A DNA stretch of 60,697 bases. Origin: an uncultured Clostridia bacterium (GTDB lineage: Bacteria > Bacillota > Clostridia > Lachnospirales > CAG-274). The position numbers and the translations under genes were made by a program. This document shows positions 46,712 to 56,120 of the stretch, piece by piece; position 1 is the stretch's first letter, and each line of letters begins with the position of its first letter. Location: the NCBI GenBank assembly GCA_944383305.1, contig CALWOZ010000009.1, forward strand, positions 1 to 60,697, in the 5' to 3' direction. The notes under the pieces were generated by a model. The model made no database searches. It was not told the origin of the DNA and saw only the letters and a program-made list of their open reading frames with translations.

Positions 46712-47677
46712 ATGAATAATTCACAAAGTGTTCCTATATTACAAACACAAAATAAAAGTAGAAAAAAGCACTTAACCTATTTAATATATAATAGTAAAAA
46801 AATAAATAATAATATTTTTAGAAAATTTATACCATATTTAATGATATTACCAGCTATTGTAATTTTAGGTATGTTTGTTATATATCCTATATTTTATATG
46901 ATTTATTTAAGCTTTTTTGAATGGGATTTAATGCAAGAAAAAACATTTGTTGGATTTGAAAATTTTATCAACCTTTTTAATGATGAAACTTTTTGGCAAG
47001 TTACAATAAATTCTTTTAAATACGTGTTTTTAACAGTTGTATTATCACTAATTATATCCATATTATTAGCTTTATACTTAAAAAAAGATACTAGAATAAA
47101 CAGGATTTTACAAAGTATTAGCTTTTTTCCATACATAATATCATTAGTTTCTATATCATTTATATGGATGTGGCTTATGGACTCAGATTATGGGTTATTA
47201 AACTTTTTTTTAGGATTAATAGGCATAGATAGTATAGGTTGGTTAGACGACCCTAAAGTAGCATTAAGTTCACTTATAATAATAGCAGTTTGGAAAAGCA
47301 TTGGATATAACACAATAATTATTATATCGGCTATGAAAGCTGTACCTAATTATTTATACGAGGCTGCTAAATTAGACAAAGCCTCCGAATTTAGAACCTT
47401 TTTTAAAATAACATTACCTATGATATCCCCAACTATATTTTTTATAACACTTATGAATATAATAGGCTCATTTAAAGTTTTTGAACCTGTTAATCTTATT
47501 ACACAAGGTGGACCAATGAATTCTACTAATACATTTGTAAATATGATTTATGAAAATGGTTTTAACTATTATAAAATAGGATATGCCTCTGCAATAGGTG
47601 TTGTTCTTATGGCTATATTAGGCGTTTGTACTATATTATATTTTAAAAATTTAGATAAACGAGTTCATTATCGTTAA
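46712..47677 (+). CDS. ABC permease, MalF/UgpA type
   Basis: A 321-aa permease of six helices with the EAA loop around YLYEAAKLDKASEFRTFFKI (~220). The start is ATG 46712, with AAAGGGTG upstream; a GTG three codons earlier is not needed. The N-terminal cytoplasmic tail is basic. It pairs with the next permease. Confidence 0.9.
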   Translation: MNNSQSVPILQTQNKSRKKHLTYLIYNSKKINNNIFRKFIPYLMILPAIVILGMFVIYPIFYMIYLSFFEWDLMQEKTFVGFENFINLFNDETFWQVTINSFKYVFLTVVLSLIISILLALYLKKDTRINRILQSISFFPYIISLVSISFIWMWLMDSDYGLLNFFLGLIGIDSIGWLDDPKVALSSLIIIAVWKSIGYNTIIIISAMKAVPNYLYEAAKLDKASEFRTFFKITLPMISPTIFFITLMNIIGSFKVFEPVNLITQGGPMNSTNTFVNMIYENGFNYYKIGYASAIGVVLMAILGVCTILYFKNLDKRVHYR

Positions 47678-47686
47678 GGAGGAAAT

Positions 47687-48508
47687 ATGTTGAAATATTT
47701 AAAGTTTGGTTTAAAAACAATAATAAATATAATTATATTTTTAATATTTTTCATACCTTTTTATTGGATGATATTAACATCTTTAAAAACTTTAGGTCAA
47801 ACATTAAAAATGCCTCCAATATTTTTTGTATCAGACCCACAGTTTTCAAATTTTACACAGGTTTTTAAAACTATTCCTTTCTTTAGTATGTTAAAAAATA
47901 GTATTATAATCACAGCTTGTATTATTTTATGTCAAATAATAACAGTTATACCAGCAGCATATGCCTTTGCAAGATTTAGATTTAAAGGTAAAAATATATT
48001 ATTTGGTACAACTTTATTAACAATGATGATACCAGCACAACTTATATTTTTACCAGTATTTTTATTATTTAGCAAGTTAAATATGATAAATAGTTATACG
48101 TCTTTAATATTACCATCTGCTTGTAGTGCCTTTTCAATATTTATGCTTAGACAGACTTTTAAACAAGTTCCAGAGGAACTTTTAGAAGCAGCAAGACTAG
48201 ATAAAGCAAATGAATGGAAAATATTAAGCAAAATTATGATACCTATTGCGAAACCAACAGTAGTAACTATGTTATTATTAACTTTTATAAATAGCTGGAA
48301 TGATTATTTTTGGCCATTAGTTTTAACAACTAATAATGATGTAAGACCTTTAACTGTTGGTATATCCAGTCTTAGACAGGTAGAAGGTGGAATAAGTTAT
48401 CAAATATTAATGGCAGGTAATGTACTTTTAGTTGTACCTATAATAATAGTGTTTATTTTAGCACAAAAACATATAATTAAAGCATTTACCTATATGGGTG
48501 AAAAATAG
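47687..48508 (+). CDS. ABC permease, MalG/UgpE type
   Basis: A 273-aa permease with an EAA loop, LLEAARLDKANEWKILSKIM (~165). AAGGAGG directly precedes the start. Together with the preceding protein it would form the transmembrane heterodimer. Confidence 0.9.
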   Translation: MLKYLKFGLKTIINIIIFLIFFIPFYWMILTSLKTLGQTLKMPPIFFVSDPQFSNFTQVFKTIPFFSMLKNSIIITACIILCQIITVIPAAYAFARFRFKGKNILFGTTLLTMMIPAQLIFLPVFLLFSKLNMINSYTSLILPSACSAFSIFMLRQTFKQVPEELLEAARLDKANEWKILSKIMIPIAKPTVVTMLLLTFINSWNDYFWPLVLTTNNDVRPLTVGISSLRQVEGGISYQILMAGNVLLVVPIIIVFILAQKHIIKAFTYMGEK

Positions 48509-48517
48509 GAGGAAATT

Positions 48518-49804
48518 ATGAAAAAATTAGTATCTATGTTATTATGTGGTGTTTTATTATTAACAGGGTGTCAAGCATCTACACAAGCTAACACGTCAAC
48601 TGACAATGGTGATGTTACACAAATTAAATTTTGGTATGCATATACAGATAAAATACAAGAAAATAATGAAAATATGGTAAAAAAATTTAATGAAACTGTC
48701 GGTAAAGAAAAAGGAATAGAAGTTATAGCCGAATATCAAGGTGCATATGAAGATGTCCATCAAAAATTGCAAGCAGCTCATATATCAGGTGATGTTCCAG
48801 CAGTTAGCGTTATGGAAATAGCATCTATTGAAACTTTTGCAAACAATGGACTTATTATACCATTAGATGAATATATCCAAAAAGACAATATTAATACTTC
48901 AGATTTTTATGAAGGGTTATTAGAAAATTGTATTGTAAACGATAAGTTTTATTCTTTACCATATTTACGCAGTACACCTATTTTATATTTAAACACTACT
49001 TTATTAAGTCAAGCTGGTCTTAATACTGAAGGTCCTAAAACGTGGGAAGAATTAGAAACATATGCAAGAACAGTAAAAGAAAAAACAGGTAAATATGGTA
49101 TATCTATGTATTCATATAACTGGATTTTAGAAAGTTTCTTTTTACAACAAGGTTCATCTATTTTAAGCGATGATAAGAAAAGTACAAATTTATATACTGA
49201 AGAAGGCAAAGAAATATTTACTTTCTTCCAAAATTTATCTAAAGATAATATTATAAGATGTCTTTCTGGTGAAGATTCCTCTAAAGTTACTGCCGATGTG
49301 TTAAATCAAAATACAGCAATGTGGTTTTCATCAACTGCAGATTTAACTAAAAACCTACAAATAGCTGAAGAAAATAATTTTGAAATAAATACAGCATTTT
49401 TACCAAAAGCAGAACAATATGGAGTTCCAACAGGTGGTTGTAACCTTGTTATAACAAGTAAAGCTACTGATGAAGAAAAACAAGCAGCCTGGGAATTTAT
49501 AAAATGGATAACTAGTCCAGAACAAGCATCAGAATCAACTGTTACAACAGGATATGTCCCAACTTCAAAAACAGCTACTCAAACAGAAACTATTCAAACA
49601 TTATTTAAAGATAAACCTCAATTTAAAGTTGCTTTAGACCAGTTAGAAAGCTATGGTCACGGCAGACCTATGAATAAAGAATATTCTGAAGTACAAAAAG
49701 AGCTTGTTAATGTTATGGACGCAGTTTGGGTAAACTTATTAGATATAGATACAACATTAAAAACTTCACAGGAAAAAATAAATAATATATTACAAGGTAA
49801 ATAA
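48518..49804 (+). CDS. Extracellular solute-binding lipoprotein (UgpB-like)
   Basis: A 428-aa lipoprotein: signal MKKLVSMLLCGVLLLTGC with the lipid-anchored Cys at 18, then a family-1 solute-binding fold (IKFWYAYTDK, GLIIPLDEYI, YSLPYLRSTPILYLNTTLL, GKYGISMYSYNW). The closest functional class by layout is glycerol-3-phosphate/glycerophosphodiester binding proteins. This is an inference supported by the phosphodiesterase and phosphatase encoded downstream. Confidence 0.85.
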   Translation: MKKLVSMLLCGVLLLTGCQASTQANTSTDNGDVTQIKFWYAYTDKIQENNENMVKKFNETVGKEKGIEVIAEYQGAYEDVHQKLQAAHISGDVPAVSVMEIASIETFANNGLIIPLDEYIQKDNINTSDFYEGLLENCIVNDKFYSLPYLRSTPILYLNTTLLSQAGLNTEGPKTWEELETYARTVKEKTGKYGISMYSYNWILESFFLQQGSSILSDDKKSTNLYTEEGKEIFTFFQNLSKDNIIRCLSGEDSSKVTADVLNQNTAMWFSSTADLTKNLQIAEENNFEINTAFLPKAEQYGVPTGGCNLVITSKATDEEKQAAWEFIKWITSPEQASESTVTTGYVPTSKTATQTETIQTLFKDKPQFKVALDQLESYGHGRPMNKEYSEVQKELVNVMDAVWVNLLDIDTTLKTSQEKINNILQGK

Positions 49805-49816
49805 AGGAGTAATAAT

Positions 49817-51124
49817 ATGGACAATAAATTAGTAGTATTATCGTTAGATGCATTACAATCAAATGATTTAGATTTTTTGTTTAGGTTGCCTAATTTTAGT
49901 AAACTAAAAGAAAAAATGGCAATAGTAAAAAATTTAGAAGAAATATATCCAACTTTAACTTATCCAATTCATACAACTATGGTAACAGGAGTTACACCAG
50001 ATAAACACGGTATTTTTCATAACCAAAAGTCAGACATATCACCTGAAGACCACGATTGGAGCTTAATGGGGTCAAATTGGTATTGGTATAAAGAAAATAT
50101 TAAAGTAAAAACATTAGTTGATGCATTTTATGAAAAAAATAAAACAGTTGCAACTGTTTGTTGGCCAGTTACTGCCGGAGACAAAAGAGGCATAAATATA
50201 CCTGAAATATGGCCTAAAAGAAGCCATAACCACTTGGCAGAAAGTGTATTTAAAAAAGCATCTTCAGATATTGCTTTTGAAAGATATTTTGATACATACA
50301 TATCTAAATTTGATTGGCAAAATAATGAGGATTTAGTTAGATTTACTCCAGAAATAGCTCTTGATATATTAAAAACAGATAAACCAGATTTATTATTATG
50401 TCACATTATATGGCTAGACCATATAAGACACACTTATGGAGTAGAAGGTGAAGAGGTAAAAGATTGTTTAAGACAGTTAGATGTATTAGTAGGGCGATTT
50501 GTAGACAGTACAAAGCAGGCGGGAACATATGAAAATACAAATTTTATTATATTAGGAGACCACGGACAAATAAATATAGAGCGTATATTTGATTTGAATA
50601 TATTATTTGTACAAAATGGACTTATACAATTAGATGAAAATAAAAATCCTAAAGATTATATTGCGTATGGTTTTTCAGCAGGATTTTCTACACAAATAGT
50701 TCTTAAAAATCCTAATAATCAAGAAGATATAGAAAAAGTATATAAAGTATTAAATAAAATTAAAGAAGAATATCCTAATTGTATAGAAAAAATATACACC
50801 AAAGAACAGGCATTAAAAGAAGAAAATTTAGAGGGTTCGTTTTCTTTTGTTATAGAAGGTACAGAAGGTACATACTTTGGTATAAAATATGAAGGTAATC
50901 CTTTAATTCAAAAAGGACAACCAGAGTATTATATATATAGTGCAACTCACGGACATAGTGTTAAAAAAGGAATTAAGCCACCACTTTTAGCTTTTGGTCC
51001 AGATATTAATGAACACACTATTATAGAAAAAGCTAAAATGTTAGATGTTTGTCCAACTCTTGCTAAACTATCTAATGTAAAAATGGATAATTTAATGGGT
51101 AATGTGTTAAATATTTTAAAATAA
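49817..51124 (+). CDS. Alkaline phosphatase superfamily phosphodiesterase
   Basis: A 435-aa enzyme of the nucleotide pyrophosphatase/phosphodiesterase branch. Metal ligands and nucleophile: VVLSLDALQSNDLDF (Asp), TLTYPIHTTMVTGVTPDKHG (Thr nucleophile), IIWLDHIRHTYG, ILGDHGQI, SATHGHS. There is no signal peptide, so it works in the cytoplasm on an imported compound. It follows the binding protein by 12 bp, suggesting it cleaves the ABC substrate, perhaps a glycerophosphodiester. Confidence 0.85.
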   Translation: MDNKLVVLSLDALQSNDLDFLFRLPNFSKLKEKMAIVKNLEEIYPTLTYPIHTTMVTGVTPDKHGIFHNQKSDISPEDHDWSLMGSNWYWYKENIKVKTLVDAFYEKNKTVATVCWPVTAGDKRGINIPEIWPKRSHNHLAESVFKKASSDIAFERYFDTYISKFDWQNNEDLVRFTPEIALDILKTDKPDLLLCHIIWLDHIRHTYGVEGEEVKDCLRQLDVLVGRFVDSTKQAGTYENTNFIILGDHGQINIERIFDLNILFVQNGLIQLDENKNPKDYIAYGFSAGFSTQIVLKNPNNQEDIEKVYKVLNKIKEEYPNCIEKIYTKEQALKEENLEGSFSFVIEGTEGTYFGIKYEGNPLIQKGQPEYYIYSATHGHSVKKGIKPPLLAFGPDINEHTIIEKAKMLDVCPTLAKLSNVKMDNLMGNVLNILK

Positions 51125-51141
51125 TTGGAGGAAACATTAAA

Positions 51142-51963
51142 TTGAGTAAAATATTTGATGGTATATATTTATTTAGTGATATAGATGGAACATTAGGAAG
51201 AACAGAAACAGGAATACCTAAAAGAAATATAAATGCAATTAAAAATTTTATAGAAAATGGTGGAACATTTGGAGTTGCAACAGGTAGATATTTAAGTGAT
51301 TTAGATTTTGTTAAAGAAGTACCAATAAATGGGTACTCTTTAATAAACAATGGAGCAAGTATTTATAGCTTTTCTAAAAATAAATTTTTATATGATAAAA
51401 TGTTGCCTAAAGAAAGTTTTGAATATTTTAAAAAGTTAGCCAAAGAAAATTTAGATTGGGGACTTGTGGCTGTGAATAAACAGGGTTATTTGAATGTAAA
51501 TTATATAAATAATCGTATTAAATTTAATAAAGAATTTCCTACAATTAATTTAGATACCTTACAAGGTCCATTTTATAAATTTTTATTTTTAGTAGATAAA
51601 AATAAAATTAAAGATATAATTAAATCTTTAAATAATAATAATTTATATAAAGATGTTTATTTTGTACAATCTGGTGACAATTTATTTGAAATGGTATTAA
51701 AAGGGGTTAATAAAGGTATGGCATTGAACTTTCTTTGTAAAGAACAAGGGATAAATATAAAAAATACTTTTTTTATAGGAGATAGTTTTAATGATGAACA
51801 AATAATGAAAATAGCTGGTATAAGTGCTTGTACAAACATAACAGATACTTATTTAAAAAATATTTGTGATTTTGTGGCCAATAGCTGTGAAGATGGCGCT
51901 GTTGCAGACTTTATAGAGTATATTACAAATTTTATTTTAAATAAAAACAAACTTTGTATTTAA
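51142..51963 (+). CDS. HAD-superfamily (Cof-type) phosphatase
   Basis: A 273-aa HAD hydrolase starting at TTG with GGAGG upstream. Motif I is LFSDIDGTLG, motif II GVATGR, and motif IV GDSFNDEQIMKIAG with the late conserved Asn/Asp. The C2-type cap is typical of Cof/YidA phosphatases. Last gene of the ABC operon; it may remove phosphate from the phosphodiesterase product. Confidence 0.85.
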   Translation: MSKIFDGIYLFSDIDGTLGRTETGIPKRNINAIKNFIENGGTFGVATGRYLSDLDFVKEVPINGYSLINNGASIYSFSKNKFLYDKMLPKESFEYFKKLAKENLDWGLVAVNKQGYLNVNYINNRIKFNKEFPTINLDTLQGPFYKFLFLVDKNKIKDIIKSLNNNNLYKDVYFVQSGDNLFEMVLKGVNKGMALNFLCKEQGINIKNTFFIGDSFNDEQIMKIAGISACTNITDTYLKNICDFVANSCEDGAVADFIEYITNFILNKNKLCI

Positions 51964-51970
51964 TAAATTT

Positions 51971-52170
51971 AAGGTATGGTAATAACCATACCTGAGGCTG
52001 TAGACTTTGTCTACAGCCTTTCGAAAAGATGAAAATTCATCTTTTCGAGATTGAAGCAAAGTAAAAAAGCTGATTTTCTCGTACAAGTGCTAAAGCCCCT
52101 AAAAATCTAGCTTTTTACACAATCCGAGGCAAAGCCCCGTCTTGTGATTAAAATTTTTAAATGCAACGCA
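51971..52170. repeat. Array of intergenic hairpins
   Basis: Successive palindromes: GGTATGGT-AATA-ACCATACC at 51971; AGGCTGTAGAC-TTT-GTCTACAGCCT at ~51995; TCGAAAAGATGAA with its complement at ~52020-52048; TTTTTAAATGC-AAC-GCATTTAAAAA at ~52149-52173. Weaker pairings lie between them. The first may terminate the ABC operon. The set is too dense for a simple terminator and could be a structured repeat or RNA. 52175-52330 has no gene. Confidence 0.6.
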
Positions 52171-52342
52171 TTTAAAAATGTAAAACTAATAAAAGACTAC
52201 TATCTATTTTGTCTACAAACTGAGGTATAGTTTAGATATGTGGTAAATAGTATAGTAAGGGGGATAAAAAAGTAAAAAAATAAATGTGTACTTTGAAAAT
52301 AGAATAAAGTGATTTAAATTATATAACATAGGAGATTTTTTT

Positions 52343-52363
52343 ATGGATCATACAGCTTACTAG
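52343..52363 (+). CDS. Possible six-codon leader peptide
   Basis: MDHTAY followed by TAG, with AGGAG 8 bp upstream and the next gene's ribosome site 13 bp after the stop. It may be a leader or simply a mutated start of the following gene. Confidence 0.25.
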   Translation: MDHTAY

Positions 52364-52388
52364 TAATAAAAGAAAGGAAGTAAGTCGT

Positions 52389-52739
52389 ATGATAAAAAAA
52401 ATAAAAAGATATAAAGAAAAGCATAGAGAGTTTACAAGTTTAAAGGAAAACTATGGTATAGATGAAAATATAACAGAAATATTAGGAAGTTATTTTATAC
52501 AAAGTTTTACGAATATGGGTTTAGTAACATTAATATGGGTATTATTAGCGGTTTATATAGAAAATGTATTTGTTTATATAATGTCTGTTTCAGTCTTAAT
52601 ATTAGTATTAATAGTTATAGGTGTAAGGTTAATAATAAAGGGAGAAGCTATATATTTAAGAATATATAGCTTAAAGGTTAAAGATACGACTAGGCAATTT
52701 AATCACACCATCGACGAGCCAAATGAGACCTGCAAATAA
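52389..52739 (+). CDS. Small membrane protein, unrecognised
   Basis: A 116-aa protein after AAAGGAAG. It has a basic N-terminus, then two membrane helices (MGLVTLIWVLLAVYI and VFVYIMSVSVLILVLIVIGV). The C-terminal 22 codons overlap the opposite-strand gene at 52671. I do not know the family. Confidence 0.55.
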   Translation: MIKKIKRYKEKHREFTSLKENYGIDENITEILGSYFIQSFTNMGLVTLIWVLLAVYIENVFVYIMSVSVLILVLIVIGVRLIIKGEAIYLRIYSLKVKDTTRQFNHTIDEPNETCK

Positions 52740-52880
52740 AAGTATAAGTAAAATAAGGGCAATAATAATATTTTTATATATATCACCAAACAACTTAAAA
52801 AACTTTTGTAAAAGTATTACAACAATAAGTATTACAACTAAAAAAATCAATATACCAAGTATTAAGTCATAAATAAACAA
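52671..52880 (-). CDS. Small two-helix membrane protein
   Basis: A 69-aa hydrophobic protein. The start is TTG, with AGGAGG about 8 bp upstream. Helices are at ~4-28 and ~38-60 (NIIIALILLILLFAGLIWLV). It converges with and overlaps the preceding gene by 69 bp at the 3' ends. Family unknown; both strands look coding, which is uncommon. Confidence 0.5.
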   Translation of the reverse strand: MFIYDLILGILIFLVVILIVVILLQKFFKLFGDIYKNIIIALILLILLFAGLIWLVDGVIKLPSRIFNL

Positions 52881-53166
52881 AATAAACTCCTCCTATACAA
52901 AACTATAAGTAAAGAATAAAATAAAAAAGCTTTACTTAAGTAATACTATAATAACATAAAATAAAAAAATGTAAATATATGTAGAAAAACAAGGAGTATA
53001 TTTAAAACAAAAAGTATTAAATTAATTTAGACTAAATATATAAAAAGTATAGTTTAAACTATTAAATAAAAAGTATATAAATAGTATAAAAAACAAGTAA
53101 AAACCCTAGTTAAAAAAGGTATAATTTTAACTATGGTAATAACCATACCTTTTTATCATATATTAT
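52881..53166. other. Intergenic with galM terminator
   Basis: AT-rich and without ORFs. Near 53112-53155 the palindrome TATGGT-AATA-ACCATA lies inside AAAAAAGGTAT ... ATACCTTTTT. It would end galM transcription and shares its core with the palindrome at 51971. Confidence 0.55.
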
Positions 53167-54216
53167 TTAAAAATTGTCAGTTAAAAATTTATATATAGTT
53201 GTAGATTGATACAATTCATTAGCATTTAAAATTGGCTTTTCAAAGTTTTCTATATTATAACAATTAGGATAATATTGTGTTTCAAAACAAAATCCACTTC
53301 TAAATAAATATTCTACATTATTTTTAGTAAAATCTTTTATATTGTTAGAATTACCAGTATAAAACTGTAAACCTGGTAAGTCTGTATATGTTTCTAACAT
53401 TATACCAGTATTTTTAGAATAGGCTTTGGCAACTAAAATAATATCATTATTTTCTCGATTAATTACATAATTATGGTCATATCCATTAACAAACTTTAAC
53501 TGAGCATAATCTAAATCTATATCTTTGCCTATTGGTTTAAATTTTGTAAAATCCATTGGCGTACCAAAAACACTTAGAATTTTACCACTAGGTATATTTG
53601 TGTTTTCTTTAAATTCTGTAAATTTATCAGCATTTATCATAACCTGTTGAGACAGTATATTAGGTGAATTATGTCCATCTAAATTAAAATATGTATGATT
53701 TGTAAAATTGGCAATAGTCTTTTTATCACATTTTCCATTATATTTTATTTCTAGTGAATTATCTTGTTTTAGTGTATAGGAAACAGAAATATTAAAATTA
53801 CCTTCCATATTTTGAAATCCATCTTCTAATGTTGTAAAAAATTTTACAGTATTTGTTATTTCATCAACTTCATAATCCCAAATTATTTTTGAGGTTGAAT
53901 CAAATCCGCTATGTAAATTATTTTCACCATCATTTTTATCTAAATAATATGTTTTATTATTTATTTTAAAAGTAGCATTTTCTATTCTATTAGCATTTCT
54001 ACCAATAGTAGCTCCTAAATAACAAGTGTTGTTTAAATATCCGTTTGGATTTTCAAATCCTAAAACCACATCTACATTGTTATTATTTTTATCTTTTAAT
54101 ATTATAGAAACAATAGATGCACCTATATTTGTAAGTTTTACAATCATATTATTTTTATTTTTTAATGTAATTAATTTATAAGGTGATTTTACAAAATTAT
54201 CGACTAATATATTCAT
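53167..54216 (-). CDS. galM: Aldose 1-epimerase (galactose mutarotase)
   Basis: A 349-aa enzyme: GATIGRNANRIENA and LHSGFD early, TNHTYFNLDGH (catalytic His, ~175), VNGYDHNYVI (Asp, ~240) and GFCFETQYYPN (catalytic Glu, ~312). It interconverts alpha- and beta-hexoses for the Leloir pathway. No other gal gene is adjacent. AGGAGG precedes ATG by 6 bp. Confidence 0.92.
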   Translation of the reverse strand: MNILVDNFVKSPYKLITLKNKNNMIVKLTNIGASIVSIILKDKNNNNVDVVLGFENPNGYLNNTCYLGATIGRNANRIENATFKINNKTYYLDKNDGENNLHSGFDSTSKIIWDYEVDEITNTVKFFTTLEDGFQNMEGNFNISVSYTLKQDNSLEIKYNGKCDKKTIANFTNHTYFNLDGHNSPNILSQQVMINADKFTEFKENTNIPSGKILSVFGTPMDFTKFKPIGKDIDLDYAQLKFVNGYDHNYVINRENNDIILVAKAYSKNTGIMLETYTDLPGLQFYTGNSNNIKDFTKNNVEYLFRSGFCFETQYYPNCYNIENFEKPILNANELYQSTTIYKFLTDNF

Positions 54217-54360
54217 ATTTTCCCTCCTATTTTTACTTAATAAATAAAGTTATATTAAAAATTAATTATATAATTAATTATAGTTATTAATAGATTAAAA
54301 GTAAATAATTATAATAAAATTAATAAAATAAAAAATTATAAATCTAGATTTTATTAATTT

Positions 54361-54747
54361 TTAAAAATTACTTTTAATATTAAAAACTTTTAACAATTTA
54401 GGGTCTATGATTATTATTTTTTTATTCATATTTAAAGCATAGTCTAATGTATTTTTGGTGCCACTTAAAGCATATTTTTAATCATATACACCTATAATAA
54501 CATTAGATTTTTCTACAAGAAATTTATTTCTTTTTATATAGCAATCTGATGTAAAATATTTTTGTAAAAGTATTTTTTGATTACAATTTTTAAGAATATT
54601 ATTATATCTTAATTTGTGTTCATTTTTCCATTTTTCTGCCTGATTTTAAAAAGGTATTATACAATATAATTCTATATCATTATATCTAAATGAAAATTTA
54701 TTTGGTCTATGTCCTGTAAAACAAACTATTTTTTCATAATATCTCAT
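54361..54747 (-). pseudogene. SLOG-family (YpsA/DUF1273-like) protein, two stops
   Basis: Read through, the minus strand gives CFTGHRPNKFSFRYNDIELY, IIPF(stop)NQAEKW, LVEKSNVIIGVYD(stop)KYALSGTKNTLDYALN, then KKIIIIDPKLL. This is the YpsA-like Rossmann/SLOG pattern. Two in-frame stops inactivate it. Confidence 0.75.
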
Positions 54748-54846
54748 TTTAAAATAATATGGTATGTATTCATTAGATAATTAAATAATCTATATGTAAA
54801 AATAAGATATGTAATAATATAGTTATAAAAAGATAAAGGTGATAAT

Positions 54847-55062
54847 ATGAAATTAAAAGTATTAGAAATTTTAAATGAAAGAAATAAAACTAAATATTGG
54901 CTATATAAACAAATGGGTATGAGCTATCAAAATTTTAATAAAATGATAAATAATGAAACAAAATCTATACGCTTTGAAAACCTTGAGGCACTATGTTAAA
55001 TATTAGAATGTACACCTAATGATATTTTTGAATATGATAAAGACTTAGTAATTAGGAAATAA
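54847..55062 (+). pseudogene. XRE/Cro-like HTH protein with an in-frame stop
   Basis: 72 codons encode a small Cro-type repressor (LNERNKTKYWLYKQMGMSYQ, then FENLEALC(stop)ILECTPNDIFEYD). TAA at 54997-54999 replaces a residue that is usually Lys in this family. The rest of the frame is clean, so the lesion looks recent. Confidence 0.75.
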
Positions 55063-55115
55063 ATATGTTTAATAATATATAAAAATTAACTTTAAAATAA
55101 GCATATTATTATACT

Positions 55116-55160
55116 TTAAATTTAACCCCACAAGCAAAACTTATGGGGCTATTAAATTTT
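55116..55160. terminator. Intrinsic terminator
   Basis: CCCCACAAG (55126-55134) pairs with CTTATGGGG (55140-55148), one mismatch or wobble, flanked by TTTAA and AATTTT runs. It could serve either strand. Confidence 0.55.
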
Positions 55161-55266
55161 ATAAATAAGGCATTTAAACATTTTTTAATTATATTTATTT
55201 TTTGAACATAATATTATAATTAGATTATTTAATATTTATTAATATATAATGTTATTTTTCTAAATT

Positions 55267-55557
55267 TTAATTTGTATATAGAATAATTTTTTCATCATAG
55301 TTTATTATTTCATTACTAGGTGGGAATTGAGTTCTAATAGTATTTCCATCTCCATCTACTTCAAAATTTATTTCTTGTTCTGTTAATAGTTTTTTAGCAT
55401 CATCTAAAGTCATATCAATAAGGTTTGGTACAGTTATTTCTCTTGTTTCTTCCATTTTTAATTCTTCTTCTGTATATTCAGGTTCTATTCCTAAATAAGG
55501 TAATACATTTTCTAACAATTCTTTCATAACAGGACCTGCTACTTGGGCGTGTGTCAA
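55267..55557 (-). pseudogene. C-terminal fragment of SpoVD/PBP2-type protein (PASTA domain)
   Basis: 96 codons: QVAGPVMKELLENVLPYLGI is the end of a transpeptidase domain, followed by a PASTA domain (VPNLIDMTLDDAKKLLTEQE ... FPPSNEIINYDEKIILYT). Such a tail is typical of the sporulation PBP SpoVD. The preceding ~600 residues are missing: upstream of about 55546 the sequence is unrelated. No active-site Ser remains. Confidence 0.75.
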
Positions 55558-55866
55558 GATAGTTCAGTAAAATTTTTATATCAAGCAATTGATAAGTGAT
55601 GTCTATCTGATTTGTACTGTATGAGCAATTGGTATTTGAAAGAGGATATTATTTTATAATATAAAGAAAGAAAATAAATTTATATCAAAAAGTATGATTT
55701 TTTTGAGATAGGTTTAAATTTTGTTACGTTGAAATAGGCTAGCGATATGTTTATTTTTTTGAAAGATAATAAGATTTTTGTAAATTTGATGAATAGATGT
55801 AAGGAAAAAGAAATTTAAATATATAAAATAGGTTTATTATAACCTATAATTTATATATAATATATA
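55558..55866. other. Intergenic, no gene seen
   Basis: AT-rich sequence between the truncated spoVD tail and the antitoxin. No recognisable feature apart from the antitoxin ribosome site (AGGAGGTG) just after it. Confidence 0.4.
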
Positions 55867-55881
55867 TAGGAGGTGTATGTT

Positions 55882-56109
55882 ATGAATATTAATATAGAAT
55901 CGATTGTTTCAATGACAGACGCAAATCATAATTTTTCTAAAGTTGCAAAGGTAGCTGAAAAAAATGGATAAGCAGTAATATTTAAAAATAATAAACCTAA
56001 AATTATGCTAATTGATATGGAATCTACCTCATATTTTGAGCTTTCCGATGATGAAAAAATAGATATTGTGGCAGTAAGAATATTAAAACGTTTTAGATCT
56101 GCATTTTAG
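55882..56109 (+). pseudogene. Phd/YefM-type antitoxin with an in-frame stop
   Basis: MNINIESIVSMTDANHNFSK then VAEKNG(stop)AVIFKNNKPKIMLIDME is a Phd/YefM antitoxin of 75 codons. TAA at 55969-55971 sits where Gln, Glu or Lys is normal. AGGAGGTG lies 7 bp before ATG. The toxin gene follows 11 bp later. Confidence 0.8.
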
Positions 56110-56120
56110 GAGATTGCAAA

